A stretch of 64,000 bases of DNA, from contig JACCIX010000894.1 in assembly GCA_025506515.1 (NCBI GenBank), forward strand, positions 67,501 through 131,500, given 5' to 3'. Position numbers and translations under genes: made by a program. A model generated the notes under the pieces. The model was not told the DNA's origin, made no database searches, and saw only the letters and a list, made by a program, of their open reading frames with translations. Shown one piece after another: positions 11,010-24,600 of the stretch (its first letter is position 1; each line of letters begins with the position of its first letter). The DNA is from Flaveria trinervia (taxonomy: Eukaryota > Streptophyta > Magnoliopsida > Asterales > Asteraceae).

Positions 11010-12333
11010 AACGGCATGTGGTACTTCTTGAATCGACTTTGGATCCCGAATCGTGACAACCTTCGGCACTTCATTATGAACGAAGCTCATCAAACCCTAT
11101 ATTCCATTCATCCTGGCTCCGATAAGATGTACATGGACCTGTGTGGTCAATATTGGTGGCCTCGAATAAGAAAGATATCGCGTCTTATGTTTCCAAGTGT
11201 CTCACGTGTGCAAGGGTCAAAGCCGAACATCAACGACCAAGTGGTTTACTTGAGCAACCTGAAATCCCTATGTGGAAATGGGAACATATATCCATGGATT
11301 TCATAACCAAGTTACCTCATAAACCTCGTGGTCATGATAGCATATGGGTCATTGTTGACCGTTTGACCAAGACAACACATTTCATACCCATACGAGATAC
11401 GTACAAGGTTTCAAGGTTGGCTCGAATCTATGTTGACGAAATTGTAAGTCGTCATGGCGTGCTGTTGCACATTATTTCTGATCGAGATGCTCGTTTCACT
11501 TCACACTTTTGGTCTTCGATGCAAGAACTCTTGGGTACTCAATTGGATTTAAGTACGGCTTACCATCCTCAAACTGATGGTCAAACCGAACGAACAATCC
11601 AAACCCTCGAGGATCTACTGCGCCTTTGTGTCCTTGATTTTGGTGGCGATTGGGATACGCATTTACCGCTCGCGGAATTTTCGTATAACAATAGTTATCA
11701 CTCAAGTATCAAAATGGCACCATGCGAGGCTTTGTATGGTCGTAAATGCCGTTCCCCAATCTGTTGGACTGACATTGGGGAAAATCTTATCACTGGTCCA
11801 GAACTTATTCAGGATACAACCGACAAAATTTCCAAAATTCGAAATAATCTCGAGGTGGCTAGAAGTCGCCAAGAGAGTTATGCCGATAAAAGACGCAAAC
11901 CGTTGGAGTTTCAAGTCAACGACATGGTTCTTCTTAAGGTCTCTCCATGGAAGGGTGTTGTACGTTTTGGGAAGAAGGGTAAGTTAGCCCCATGTTTTGT
12001 AGGACCCTTCAAGATTCTGAAAAGGATTGGGAAAATGGCTTACAAACTGGAGCTACCTTCTGAACTTAGCGGAGTTCATCCTGTCTTCCATGTCTCAAAC
12101 CTGAGGAAGTGCTTGGCTGATGAAATTTGCATGTTCCACTAGAGGAAATTCAAATTGATGAGTCATTGCATTTCGTTGAGAAGCCTGTTGAGATTATGGA
12201 TCACACCCTGAAGAAGACCCGAACAACTACCACACCTATCGTTAAAGTCCGTTGGGAAAACAAACGTGGAGCTGAATTCACTTGGGAGTGTGAGGATCAT
12301 ATGAAGGAGAGATACCCGCATTTGTTCTCTTAG
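11010..12333 (+). pseudogene. pol: Gypsy-A copy 2 integrase with chromodomain
   Basis: The zinc-binding half is split by a frameshift near 11170 (shared with copy 1) between YWWPRI and the CLTC cysteines. From there one frame covers the core with both catalytic Asp residues (IVDRLTK, SDRDARF) and Glu (GQTERTIQ), and HPVFHVSNLRKCL. A one-base loss near 12124 separates the final chromodomain segment (KVRWENKRGAEFTWE), which reads to a stop at 12331-12333. Apart from these breaks it is almost identical to copy 1. Confidence 0.88.
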
Positions 12334-12362
12334 CTTTATTCTTAATTCGGGACGAAATTCCT

Positions 12363-12377
12363 TTAAGTTGGGGAGAC
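12363..12377 (+). other. Polypurine tract of Gypsy-A copy 2
   Basis: AAGTTGGGGAGA lies immediately before the second LTR start and is identical to the copy 1 tract. Confidence 0.75.
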
Positions 12378-14509
<2,132 letters not shown>

Positions 14510-14683
14510 TGTAAGGCCCCGTTCCCGGGACGCTTACAGTTGGGTTCTCATTGCACATAAAACCTATAATTACATTTGAGTTTATTAAAATCGCAGCGGA
14601 AAACTAAACAATCTTTCATTTACGTTCATTCATACTTCGTTCTTTCATACAAAATCTTTCGTTCATTTACACTTTCGTTCCTT

Positions 14684-15030
14684 CGAGTCTGTTGCAATAG
14701 TAGGGTCGCTCACCTCATTAACAATCCCAACGACTTCGCGCTATCCGAGTCTGTTGCAACCATATAGTTGCTCACCCCAATTGCCAATTTCAATGATAGC
14801 ATGCTTTCCGAGTCTCTTGCAACCATAGGGTTGCTCACCTCATGGCAACTTCACAATAACGCGTTGTCCGAGTCTGTTGCAACCGTAGGGGTGCTCACCT
14901 CATAGCAATCTCGAGGATTGCATACCATCCGAGTCTGTTGCAACAACAGGGTTGCTCACCTCATTGCCATTCTCATCGATGGCACGCTATCCGAGTCTCT
15001 TGCAACAATCGAGTTGCTCACCTCATATAT
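14684..15030. repeat. Six-copy ~61-bp tandem repeat in the Gypsy-B1 LTR
   Basis: The phrase CCGAGTCTGTTGCAAC recurs at about 14684, 14745, 14808, 14868, 14929 and 14991. Each is followed by a GGGTTGCTCACCTCA-like phrase and a variable segment. The same array is in the other B1 LTR (about 33064-33405). The related B2 and B-prime LTRs carry unrelated tandem repeats at the equivalent place. Confidence 0.88.
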
Positions 15031-15419
15031 GTGCTTGCAAGCCTTTCCTCATTCGTTCATCATTCAATAATGCATGCATTCTTACTTTATGTTCCCCTTC
15101 ATTATCTTTCACTTTACGTTACATAATACTTCATTCAATCATTAACATGACACATAAGGCCACAAGAAAGATAACATACATCATATTAAGGAACATATCA
15201 TACACATTCATCATCATCATACAGGGCAACATCATACATACGTAACAAGCCTAAACATGCAACATCATCATCGTCATGCCCAACATGCACTCTAAGGCCC
15301 TAATCGTCATCTTGCATGCTCTTACAGGAACCTTTACGTCAAAACTTACATCTGCACTTTTCCCCGAAAGTCAGAAGTCAAACTTCACTTTCCTCGGGTG
15401 TGACAGCCCTACTCGGGCG

Positions 15420-15665
15420 TATGGACACCCTTCAGTCGCATGGCCTCCATGCGACTGAACATCATGCGAATGAACCAATACGGATGAACACCTATGCGAA
15501 TGAACATCCAGTCGTGCGAATGGACAATGCGGATGGACCTCATGCGAATAGGATTAATGCGGATGAGCACTTATGCGACTGGACCTTCAATCGTGCGAAT
15601 GGACATTCAATCGTGCGAATGGATCCCAATCGCACCCTAATCGGCCGTATGGCCTCCATTCGGCC
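15420..15665 (-). repeat. Degenerate TCGCACGACTG motif array in the Gypsy-B1 LTR
   Basis: On the plus strand, units such as CAGTCGCATGG, ATGCGAATGAAC and CAATCGTGCGAATGG recur roughly every 15-25 bp for about 250 bp. On the element strand they read as CATTCGCACGATTGAA-type units, like those in Gypsy-B2 and Copia-2. The parallel array in the other B1 LTR is at about 33785-34030. Confidence 0.8.
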
Positions 15666-16244
15666 TCCAGTCGGTCGCCTAGCCCTAACTGATGCAGATG
15701 CAGTTCATCCCGACTGCAGCCGAGGGTTTTCGGCCTCCAAACTCATCCAAACCCATTTTAAGCCCAAATCGACCATCCTAAACCTTAGGGATGCATACCA
15801 CAACACCATTCAAGCACGCACAAGCTCACAATCAAGCCACAAACGCATCATACATACACATACACATACACAAACGGTCAACATACACACACTCCAAAAA
15901 CCCGATTTCAGATGTGTTCCAGCCCTAAAATCGTTAGAAAACAAGTAAAAGTGGGGTTCTATAACTCACACAAACGAGCACAATGACAAGAGCTTCGATT
16001 TGGCTTGCTACACGATGATTTTGGCGACCCGAACTAACTCGAACCAACTTTTTCTCCTTTCTCTCTTCTTCTCTCTATGAACTCTGAAATGTGGGGTGTG
16101 GGGAGAGTGGGCTGCCCTCTCCCTACTAATATCACCACATTTCCCAACTTTTCTTCGTTGGCGAGTTTGGTCCCTCGACTTTGAACTTTATTTTCTTTTC
16201 TTTCTTCACCGGCTTCAAAATAATAAATATCCGGGTGTTACAAG

Positions 16245-16260
16245 TCCACCCCCCTTAAAT
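16245..16260 (-). other. Polypurine tract of Gypsy-B1
   Basis: TCCACCCCCCTTAAAT on the plus strand reads as a purine run on the element strand. It sits directly internal to the 3' LTR. Confidence 0.75.
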
Positions 16261-16301
16261 AGGTTTCGTCCTCGAAACCTGTTATTCGTCCTCGAAACCT
16301 G

Positions 16302-17400
16302 TTATTCGTCGAACAAACGTGGGTAATGTTGTCTCATTTCTTCCTCAGTCTCCCACGTTGACTCGGATCCCTTCCTGTGCTTCCACTGTACACGCACAAG
16401 AGGAACCACTTTGTTTCTTAGCCTTTTCTCCTTTCGGTCGATGATTGCCACTGGTTGCTCCACATAATTGAGCCGTTCATCTACTTCGATATCTTCCAAT
16501 GGGACAATCATATCTTCATCTGCTAGGCACTTCCTTAGATGAGATACATGGAATGTCGGGTGAATTCCACTTAACTCATCCGGTAACTCCAGTCTATAGG
16601 CCACCTCTCCTACTCGAGCAATGATTCGGAAAGGGCCTATATACCTTGGGCTCAACTTGCCCCGCTTTCTGAATCGGATAATACCCTTCCAAGGTGAGAC
16701 CTTCAGCATAACCCGGTCACCCACCTGGAACTCAATCGGCCTGCGTCGTTTATCAGCATACGACTTCTGTCTGTCTTTGGCTGCCTTCATAAAGGCTTTG
16801 ATCTTTTCAAGCTTTTCAGTCGTATCCTCGATTACCTCGATGCTCCCCAATTCCTTCTGACCAATATCACCCCAACAAACGGGTGTTCTGCATCTCCTAC
16901 CGTATAGCATCTCATATGGCGGCATACCAATGCTGGCATGATAGCTGTTGTTGTAGGAGAATTCAGCTAACGGTAGGTGGTCATCCCAACTTCCACAAAA
17001 ATCAATCACACATGCTCGAAGCATGTCTTCCAATGTCTGAATGGTCCTTTTTGACTGACAATCGGTTTGGGGATGATAAGCCGTGCTAATATGTAACCTC
17101 GTCCCCATAGCGTCGTGGAATTTCTTCCAAAATTTAGATGTAAACCGAGTGTCGCGATCAGACACAATAGACACCGGCACACCATGACGAGTTACAATTT
17201 CCTTGATGAATAGATCGGCCAACCTCTCAGATGAATACGTCTCGCGAATCGGTAGAAAGTGAGCACTCTTCGTTAAACGATCAACTATCACCCATATGGC
17301 ATCGTACCCTTTCAGAGTACGTGGCAGCTTCGTAATGAAGTCCATGGTGATGTGCTCCCACTTCCATTCCGGTATATCCAAAGGTTGTATCTTCCCATAG
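16302..17400 (-). pseudogene. pol: Gypsy-B1 integrase core and chromodomain
   Basis: A long open frame carries the integrase core with catalytic Asp (WVIVDRLTKSAHF), Asp (IVSDRDTRF) and Glu (in the QSKRTIQTLED segment, where the usual Glu of the QTER motif reads Lys; the downstream Glu is in LED). The GPFRII and HPTFHVSHLRKCL motifs follow, and a C-terminal chromodomain-like segment (VQWKHRKGSESTWE, ending LFDE). It is the best-preserved pol segment in the window. A frameshift near 17400 separates it from the zinc-binding domain. The Q-S-K-R in place of Q-x-E-R suggests loss of the catalytic Glu. Confidence 0.88.
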
Positions 17401-18094
17401 GCTTTTGATGCTCTGCCTTCACATGTAAGCAAGTAAGGCACTTACTCACATACTCCACCACGTCACGCTTCACACCCGGCCACCAATAATCTTTCTTCAT
17501 GTCATGGTACATTTTCGTGGCACCGGGATGAATGGAGTATCGAGTCTTGTGAGCTTCATCCATTATCTTCACCCGTAGATCCCCAAAACAAGGAATCCAC
17601 ACACGACCGAATCGAGTTCTAACACCGAGTGTGTTTTCACCCAATTCCTCAACCAGACCTCTCATTCTTTCCGAGTTTAAGTGATCTTCTTTCAATGCCT
17701 CATCTTGAAACTCCTTGATTTGCTTCATCACATCAGAGGTCATGATTAGTTGACAAGCTTTCACCCAAATCGGTTCGGGCCTTTCCTTTCGGCTAAGGGC
17801 ATCCGCCACCACATTTGCTTTTCCCGGATGGTAGTGGATCTTGTAATCATAATCCTTTATAAGCTCCAACCATCGCCTCTGCCTCATGTTCAGGTCTTTT
17901 TGCTCGAAGAAGTACTTCAGACTCTTGTGGTCAGTGAATATGGTGCACTTCGTCCCGTAGAGATAGTGCCTCCAAATCTTTAACGCAAAGACCACGGCTG
18001 CTAGCTCCAAGTCATGAGTGGGATAATTAAACTCGTGAACTTTCAACTGTCGGGATGCGTAGGCTATAACCTCCCTCTCTGCATTAACACACAC
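17401..18094 (-). pseudogene. pol: Gypsy-B1 RNase H and integrase zinc-binding domain
   Basis: The segment shows YASRQLKVHEFNYPTHDLELAAVVFALKIW, in short the RNase H Glu region, then the Asp in FTDHKSLKYF, and ends in GKANVVADALSRKE. It continues into the integrase HHCC zinc finger (DEAHKTRYSIHPG and CLTCLHVKAEHQ). The frame is open from about 18094 to the shift near 17400. It overlaps the preceding RT frame by about 30 bases in another register, showing a small indel at 18070-18090. Confidence 0.87.
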
Positions 18095-18568
18095 CCCAAC
18101 CCTGAATAGGAAGTATCAGAATAAACCACCAGATCTTCGCTTCCATCAGGTAATGACAGAACAGGAGCTTGAGTCAGTCTTGCCTTCAGCTTTTCGAACG
18201 CCTTCTCTTGAGCTTGACCCCATACAAACTTCACATCCTTTCGGGTCAACTTAGTTAGCGGAGAAGCAATCTTAGAGAAGTCTTGGATGAATCTTCTATA
18301 GTAGCCCGCCAAGCCCAAGAAACTACGGATCTCGGATGGCGTCTTTGGTGACCTCCATTGCATAACCGCCTCCACCTTCGTCGGGTCCACCATAATCCCG
18401 TCAGGATTCACCATATGACCCAAAAACTGAACTTCGCGCAACCAAAATGCGCACTTGGAGAATTTAGCATACAATTTCTCCCTTCTCAACGTCTCTAGAA
18501 CCTCTCGAATGTGACCGGCATGCTCTACTTCGCTCTTGAGTAAATCAGGATATCATCAATAAACACAA
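18064..18568 (-). pseudogene. pol: Gypsy-B1 RT catalytic box and connection domain
   Basis: On the minus strand the Phe-Ile-Asp-Asp box lies near 18548-18560 and is followed by FLGHMVNPDGI and SFLGLAGYYRRFI, then the start of RNase H (LVVYSDTSYSGLGCVLM). A lost base about 30 bp before the box puts it out of frame with the RT palm upstream. Another shift near 18495-18540 separates it from the downstream connection frame. Confidence 0.82.
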
Positions 18569-19114
18569 TCACTGATTTATCCAGCATGGTCGACATACAC
18601 GGTTCATCAAATCCATAAAAGCAGTTGGCGCGTCGGTCAAACCAAAGGACATGACAAGAAACTCGTAATGACCATAGCGCGTGCGGAAAGCTGTTTTAGG
18701 GATATCTTGTTCTTTCACCTTCAACTGATGATAGCCAGACCGAAGATCTATTCTTGAAAACCAACTGGCACCCTGAAGCTGATCGAACAAATCATCTATT
18801 CTCGGTAAGGGGTCTCGGTTCTTCACTGTCAACTTGTTCAGCTCGCGGTAGTCAATGCACATCCTCATACTACCATCCTTCTTCTTTACAAACAGGACCG
18901 GAGCACCCCAAGGAGAGATACTCGGTCTAATGAACCCCTTATCAAGCAACTCTTGCAACTGTTCCATCAACTCTTTCATCTCCGTTGGAGCCAACCGATA
19001 CGGTGCTTTGGCAACAGGTTGGGCACCCGGTATCAGATCAATCTGAAATTCAATTTCTCTGTCAGGTGGTACCCTTGGTAAATCTTCGGGGAACACGTCT
19101 GGAAAGTCACACAC
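18569..19114 (-). pseudogene. pol: Gypsy-B1 RT fingers and palm
   Basis: An open frame starts in the DFPDVFPEDL linker and covers the RT signature LFVKKKDGSMRMCIDYRELNKL-type region, FSRIDLRSGYHQ and FGLTDAPTAFMDLMNRVCRP. It is then lost a few residues before the catalytic Asp-Asp pair because of a one-base deletion. It closely matches Gypsy-B2 at 52080-52620. Confidence 0.87.
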
Positions 19115-19334
19115 AACCGGTACATCAGGCAGTTGTGGGTTGGTGCATCTACATCCTTTACATAAGCCAAGTAGGCGCTACATCCACGCCTCATACACTT
19201 TCCCGCCACAGCCATTGAGATCACCTTCGGGATCGTAGTAACCGATCACCATAAACCGTTACCAAACTTCCATCAGGCGCTGTCAACCGAATCATCTTCT
19301 TGCGACACACAGTGTTCACCTCGAAGTCCGCCAA
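19115..19334 (-). pseudogene. pol: Gypsy-B1 protease-RT linker
   Basis: The frames between 19033 and 19334 encode the linker with ISMAVAGKCMRRGCSAYLAYV. They contain a TAG at the end of the protease domain and at least one shift. No catalytic motif is expected here. Confidence 0.7.
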
Positions 19335-20117
19335 CTAATCCATCCCAAGAACCAAATAGAAACCACCCAGGGTCATCACGAACGGTCTAACAGGAAACTT
19401 GTGACCTTCCAATTCCACGTCACAGTTTTCTATGATCTCCGAAATCCTGGTAGACTTACCTATGGCAGTTTCTACATCAAAGGACGCATCAAAACGTCTA
19501 CTACTAACAGGCAGCTTAGCACAGAAAGCAGCAGAAATAAAACTCCTACTAGCACCAGAATCAAATAGCACAGAAGCTAAAGTTTGGTTCACCAGAAACG
19601 TACCGGACACGACATCTGGGTCTGTCATAGCTTCCTCCTGTGTCATGGTAAATGCCCTGGCGCACGCCCTCGGTCCTTCACCTCCAGTTCTCTTCATCCC
19701 AGAACTCTCAGCCCTTGACTTCTTACAATCCTTACTTACGTGACCCTCTTCACCACAGTTATAGCACCGGACTATACGACAGTCCCTTGCCAGGTGCCCC
19801 GCCTTCCCACATTTGAAGCATAAGTTTGACCCAAACCTACATTCCCCACCGTGCTCCCTTCCACACTTGCCACACCTTTTCGACCCCGCACTTGATGTGA
19901 CCACACGACGATCATCCGCTCGTGCCTTCTTATTACCCGTCGAGGCATCACCCCGACCAAACCTTTTCCCCCGCCAATTTCGATCACCACCGCTCTTCTT
20001 GCCACCCTCAGTCACCACCCTTGTTCTCTCATCGTACAATCTCCCTGCCAAATCCACCGCCGACCTAAACGTACTCGGCCGGGCAGCTATCATGTGCCTG
20101 CGAATATCCGCTGGCAA
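19335..20117 (-). pseudogene. gag-pol: Gypsy-B1 nucleocapsid and protease
   Basis: A single frame runs from the end of capsid through an Arg/Lys/Gly-rich linker and zinc knuckles (CGKCGREHGGEC, CFKCGKAGHLARDC, CYNCGEEGHVSKDC). It continues directly into protease with LFDSGASRSFIS near the catalytic Asp and LVLGMD near the end. The fusion is uninterrupted: the residues before protease (DPDVVSGTFLVNQ) are contiguous, with no insert corresponding to the 91-bp segment of Gypsy-A. It is therefore the internal control for the intron proposal. Confidence 0.9.
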
Positions 20118-20486
20118 ACCCTGAATATATCTTTTAATCTTTCATGACAAAGGTGTCACCTAATCTGGCACCAGAAGTGCCATCTCGTTGAATTTAGTGG
20201 TGTACTGCTGGTGCGTCATAGTTCCCGCCTCTAGTTGCAAGAACTCCCTTTCGACCTTGTCCATTTCCCGACGAGGACAAAATTCCTCAATCACCAACCT
20301 TCTCAGCTTAGGCCATTTCATTTTCCCAATGGCCCTACTACCCTCAGCTTGGACAATGTTGTCCCACCAGCACAGAGCTGAATCCACAAAAGAGTGGGTA
20401 GCAAACTTCACCTTTTGGTCCTCTTGGCACTCGCTGATATCGAGAACAACTTCCATTTCCCTCACCCACCGGTGAGCAGCTGCAGC
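20118..20486 (-). pseudogene. gag: Gypsy-B1 gag capsid segment (left of the Copia-1 insertion)
   Basis: The retrotransposon-gag core is seen with FATHSFVDSALCWWDNIV and IEEFCPRREMDKVEREFLQLEAG-type residues, matching the Gypsy-A core in pattern. The frame closes near 20160 and continues after a shift into the nucleocapsid. Upstream on the minus strand it is cut by Copia-1 at 20487 and resumes at 32129. Confidence 0.87.
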
Positions 20487-21408
20487 TGTTAGGATTAGTG
20501 ATCTACGTTTGATTGATTAGAGAGTATAGCAGCGGAATTCTAACAATGAATTAGCCAATTCACAAGAACGAAAAGATATTCAATGAAGAACAAAAACGGT
20601 TATAGATAGAGAGAATCTGCAAATATATTTCATTCGATATTCGCTTTCGTGGTAAAACGGAATGTCACGCTTACAATTAGGTCGGCACCTCTTATATAAG
20701 AGATGTGACGTCTGCTGATGTCACTTGATAGTGACATCTAACAGAATTATTCCAACTGAAACACAACTACTGAAGATGTCAAAACAGCTGACATCTTCTT
20801 ACAAAAATACTAAGTGTTATCAGTTACTACAACTACTAAAAAACATAAAACTACTGATACTACAACGACTGAAGAACAAGCTCTTCAGTCGTTTTACAAA
20901 ACTACTGAAAGTAAAACAATAAAACTACTGATATCACAACTACTGAAGAAGTACTTTCAGCTGTTGTGACAAACTACTGAAACTTCAGTACTTGGTCTTC
21001 AGACTTGAACTTCAGACGTTTCATCAGCTGATGACTTCAGTAGATATCATCAGCTGATGTCTTCAGTCTTGTCTTCAGACTTTGTACACCAGTTGTTGAT
21101 CTTCGGCACTTGTAGACTCTTCAGCTGTTGTACTTCAGTACTTTGGTCTTCAGCTTCAGCACTTGTGTTCTTCAGCTGTTCAGCTTTAGCACTTGTGTTC
21201 TTCAGCTGTTCAGCTTCAGCACTTGTGTCTTCAGCTGTTAAGCTTCAGCACTTTAGTCTTCAGCTGTTGAAGTCTTCAGCACTGATCTTCAGCTGTTGGA
21301 GTTTTCAGCACTTGTCGAACTGCTGATGAAGCCTTCAGCAGTTGTTGTGATATCATGTGGGACTTAGAGGTTTTCTGATCTTGGCTCATTGGTTCTTTTG
21401 GTCCAACA
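20487..21408 (-). repeat. Copia-1 3' LTR (922 bp)
   Basis: The plus-strand boundaries are TGTTAGGATTAG and GGTCCAACA. A purine tract (AGGGGGAGT on the element strand, about 21409-21418) adjoins it. A TATA box CTTATATAAG lies at 20691-20700, leaving a U3 of about 700 bp packed with CTTCAGCTGTT- and ACTACTGAAG-type units. TGACGTC near 20706-20712 is an ACGT-core bZIP-type site just upstream of the TATA box. Confidence 0.92.
20717..20893 (-). promoter_or_regulatory. Train of perfect stem-loops in the Copia-1 U3
   Basis: Three exact inverted repeats follow one another: 20717-20738 (9-bp stem, loop TGAT), 20772-20798 (10-bp stem, 7-nt loop) and 20864-20893 (12-bp stem AACGACTGAAGA, 6-nt loop). 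A 14-bp perfect palindrome TCATCAGCTGATGA follows at 21021-21034. They lie upstream of the TATA box on the element strand, as expected for paired protein-binding sites. They are also present in the other LTR. Confidence 0.75.
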
Positions 21409-21622
21409 ACTCCCCCTGAACCAATGCAGCCAAAACCTCTAATTGATTATTTTCCCACTTATTGTTGGCAAAATGGTGGGTCTTTTTCCTTCTGATCAGT
21501 AGAGAAGATGACCCATATAAGCTCTGGCCTGGGAAGAAGTTTCAGAGATCTGTTTGGCAAGGTATGAATGGGAACTCTGTTTTGGGGAACTGGACACAGA
21601 GTTGTTATCCCATTCATGAGAT

Positions 21623-24600
21623 TTACTTCCCCATTATGAGTCTGTATGACTCTCGAACATAGGCCTCAAGGAGAACAACTTGTTCCTCCTTGGAGAGTTC
21701 TTCTACTCCTCCTTCAAAGAAGAACTCTGGACCATAGTACTCAGATAAGTACTTTACAGTCCTGCCATTTTTCAACTCCACAATAGTTACCTCCCTATAA
21801 ACAAATTCATCAGGATGAGTGCCTTCAAGGAGTAACTGGAGTATTCTTCTTGATGTCTTCAAGCTTTTATATAATAAACCCTTTTTGATCATCTTGTTTT
21901 CCAGTAAGGCTTGAGGGGTCATTTTTGATTGATGAGCCTTCTTGAATTCATCGTTATTTCCCATGGTGAGACTACAATGGCCAACATGATTGTAGAGTCT
22001 ATTGTTTTTCTAACCTGGCCTTGTATCTGTGTGGAATAGATCTTTTGTGGATTCTAGAACTCACCTTGGGGTCTGGCCATACTCTCACTCTCTCCTTCTG
22101 ATACTGAAATGTGTGTCTGAGAGTGTACAGCCTCTGAGCATGCCCTTTCATGGCTTGTATAGATGATGACTGAGGAAATTCTTGTCAACCATCTTCAGTA
22201 GTCGCTCATCGTGCTGCTTTTGCTGTTCTTCATCTTCTATTTTGACTCTAACCATTTCCCTTTGAGAGTCAGGTGTGATCATGGGTTGACTCCTGGGTTC
22301 TGGTAGCTTTAGAACAGTAGAGAGTGGCAGACTATCATCTTCATCCTTTTCTTCTTCATCTTCTTCTATCCTCAGCACCCTTCTCCTCCTTCTAGGTGCA
22401 TCACTGGATGATGGTTGGGTTGGTAAAGGAATGGTTTTGAAGGTTGAGGATGTTGGATTTGGATTTTGAGATTGGTTTGGAGATTTGAGGGGTAGGCTGT
22501 TTTTGAGTGGGTGATTGGGAAGGTTGTTCAAGCATTTTGGTTATGAGTTTGGCTTTTGTAAGTCTTGCCATTTCAAACCTTTTTCCGGCCCAGCCTCATC
22601 AAGTGCTTCAATGATAATCCCCTTATGAAATTGCTCAGACAAACAGATTCTGGTGGCTATAGCCAGAATGCTGTCTCTGGTCCATGAACGAATCTCCATC
22701 AGTGATCTTCCTAAGTGTTGGCAATGAATCGAATCATGATCTCCAATCTCTCTTTCTCCAGCACATATACCAGCCCATCTGGTTTGAATTTCCTCTACTT
22801 CCAACTTCCTGATCTCACTGTCTAATGTGGCTGTATCAAAGCCTTGCTTGAAGAGTTGCTCAATGATTTTGTCCATGGATCGGCTGTGTGTGTCATCTGC
22901 ATCTTTTACCAGCTCTTCCAAGGATTTTTCTTCAGCATTAGTTTGATCACCAGCACTTTTCTTTCTTTTGTAAGTGATCAGTTGTTGTTGCTTTTCTTTT
23001 TCCAACTCCTGGGTTTTCTCTTGTGCCTATTCATCCTCAGTTCTTTTTCTCTTCTTTTCTTCCACTGCAGTACTTTCCCCCTTTTTGGATGCATTGGTGG
23101 TAGGGGTTTGTACCGCAGAAAGTTTCTTGTGCACAGCATCATCAATGAGTGGTTGTAGACTTGAGGAGATCCTCTCATCAATGGCTTTATAAACAATATC
23201 ATTGATGATGGGAGTGATGAGAGGTAGGGATTGTTGGAATACAACAACCATCTGCTCTAGGGGGTTCTGTCCCGGAGAGATAGTGCCAAAAGCAGAAGCT
23301 GGAGGCTCAGTGAAGTGAGAGGGTAAAGTGTTTGGGGAACCTTCAAATGAAGGTGCCATCTGTGGGTTGGTGGGGCAGATGGACTTACATCCTGAGACTT
23401 TTGGCAAGTAGTTCTTGTAGTGCTTACCTCAGCCTCCAGGATAGTGTGTGGGCTAGAACGTCATAGAAAAAGCCCAGGTCATCATCAGCAGAAGCTGAAT
23501 CATCTGACCTCCTGCTTGTAGCAGGATTTACATGCACTGGTTGTAGACCAGTTTTAGCATGTGCCCCTTTTTCTTGGAACTGGGGACTTCCAGCCTCAGG
23601 ACTATGTCCTTCATCAGCTGTTGCCTCTAGTGAGGTCTTAGCAATGTTACCAGCCGCATTCTGATCATGTGCTGATGCAGAAGAGGTGGCAGCCTCACTA
23701 GATATTCTAATCTCCCTATCTACACCAGGAGATAGAATTTAAAACCCCGGTGCTGTGGGTTGTCAGAAACATGTGATCCTCTTCCTCAATGTATGTGGTT
23801 CTCCCCTTTGTTGGTGGTTGTTGGGGAGGAGGAGAGGCATGCAACTGAGTCAGCACGTTTGCAATAATTATGGTTGGACTTTGGGGGCGGTGCATGGGGA
23901 GATGGGGTAGAAGCAGTGTGCACCTGGGGAGGATGGTGCTCTTCAATGGCAATCTCCTCAAGTGAGGAAGATCCCAGATGTGTGGGGTACCCCTTGTGTG
24001 GTGGCTGCAGGCTCCTTTTGAGAGGAATCCTGAGCGGCTATGGCTGTAGAGTCTCTGATACTGCTGGGGGGTTAAGCCAGCAAGTATATCCTGCGTTGGT
24101 GGTGCAGGAGCATCTTCAGGGGACTCATCTCCCTGAATAGCTGTTTTGGGGTGTGTTGGTTTTGGTTTAGTGGGGACTTTGGTTCTGATGGAGGAAGCTG
24201 TGGGTTCCCTGTGCTGGGCTTTAGCATTGGGCAGCTTCTTTGAGTGTAAGGTCTGAGTTGTGCCTGGAGTATACCTCAGCCAAAACAGCTGGTGCAGGGA
24301 CTCCAAGGCCAACAAGGCCATCAGATTTTAATTCATCCAAAATAATGGCAATCAGAAACCTGGATATAATGGCCATCGGTTTGCCACAGGTTTCTGAGCC
24401 AAGTTCTTTATTTCTAGAAACACGGTTTCAGAAAAATTTAGCGGTTGGTGTTCTAGAATAGAATACAATACCTGTTGCCATTGGGATGACATTTGATCCT
24501 AAGAAGATGTCTTGGAGGCTAAGCAGACATTTACCATGTGAAAAATAACTTTCTCAGCGTCATGGAAATGTTTCTTTAGAACGGTTGTAGCCCGAAGATC

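Larger units (their letters stand above)
14510..16242 (-). repeat. Gypsy-B1 3' LTR (1733 bp)
   Basis: Bounded by TGTAAGGCCCC and GGGTGTTACA on the plus strand. It carries a six-copy tandem repeat of about 61 bp (14684-15030), a TCGCA/CGACTG motif array (15420-15665) and, near the end that starts the LTR on the minus strand, a TATA-like GATATTAGTAGGG around 16115-16130. Confidence 0.92.

Noticed and set aside
14684..15030. Regular ~61-bp repeats that could be read as a CRISPR-like array
   Set aside because: The repeats are long and degenerate, the intervening parts are themselves related, and the array lies inside a plant LTR with no cas-like genes.
15316..15948. Long plus-strand frame of 210 residues in the B1 LTR
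   Set aside because: It reads through the TCGCA motif array on the strand opposite the element. The repetitive Arg/Met/Asn composition comes from the repeats. Its partial presence in the other LTR reflects LTR identity.
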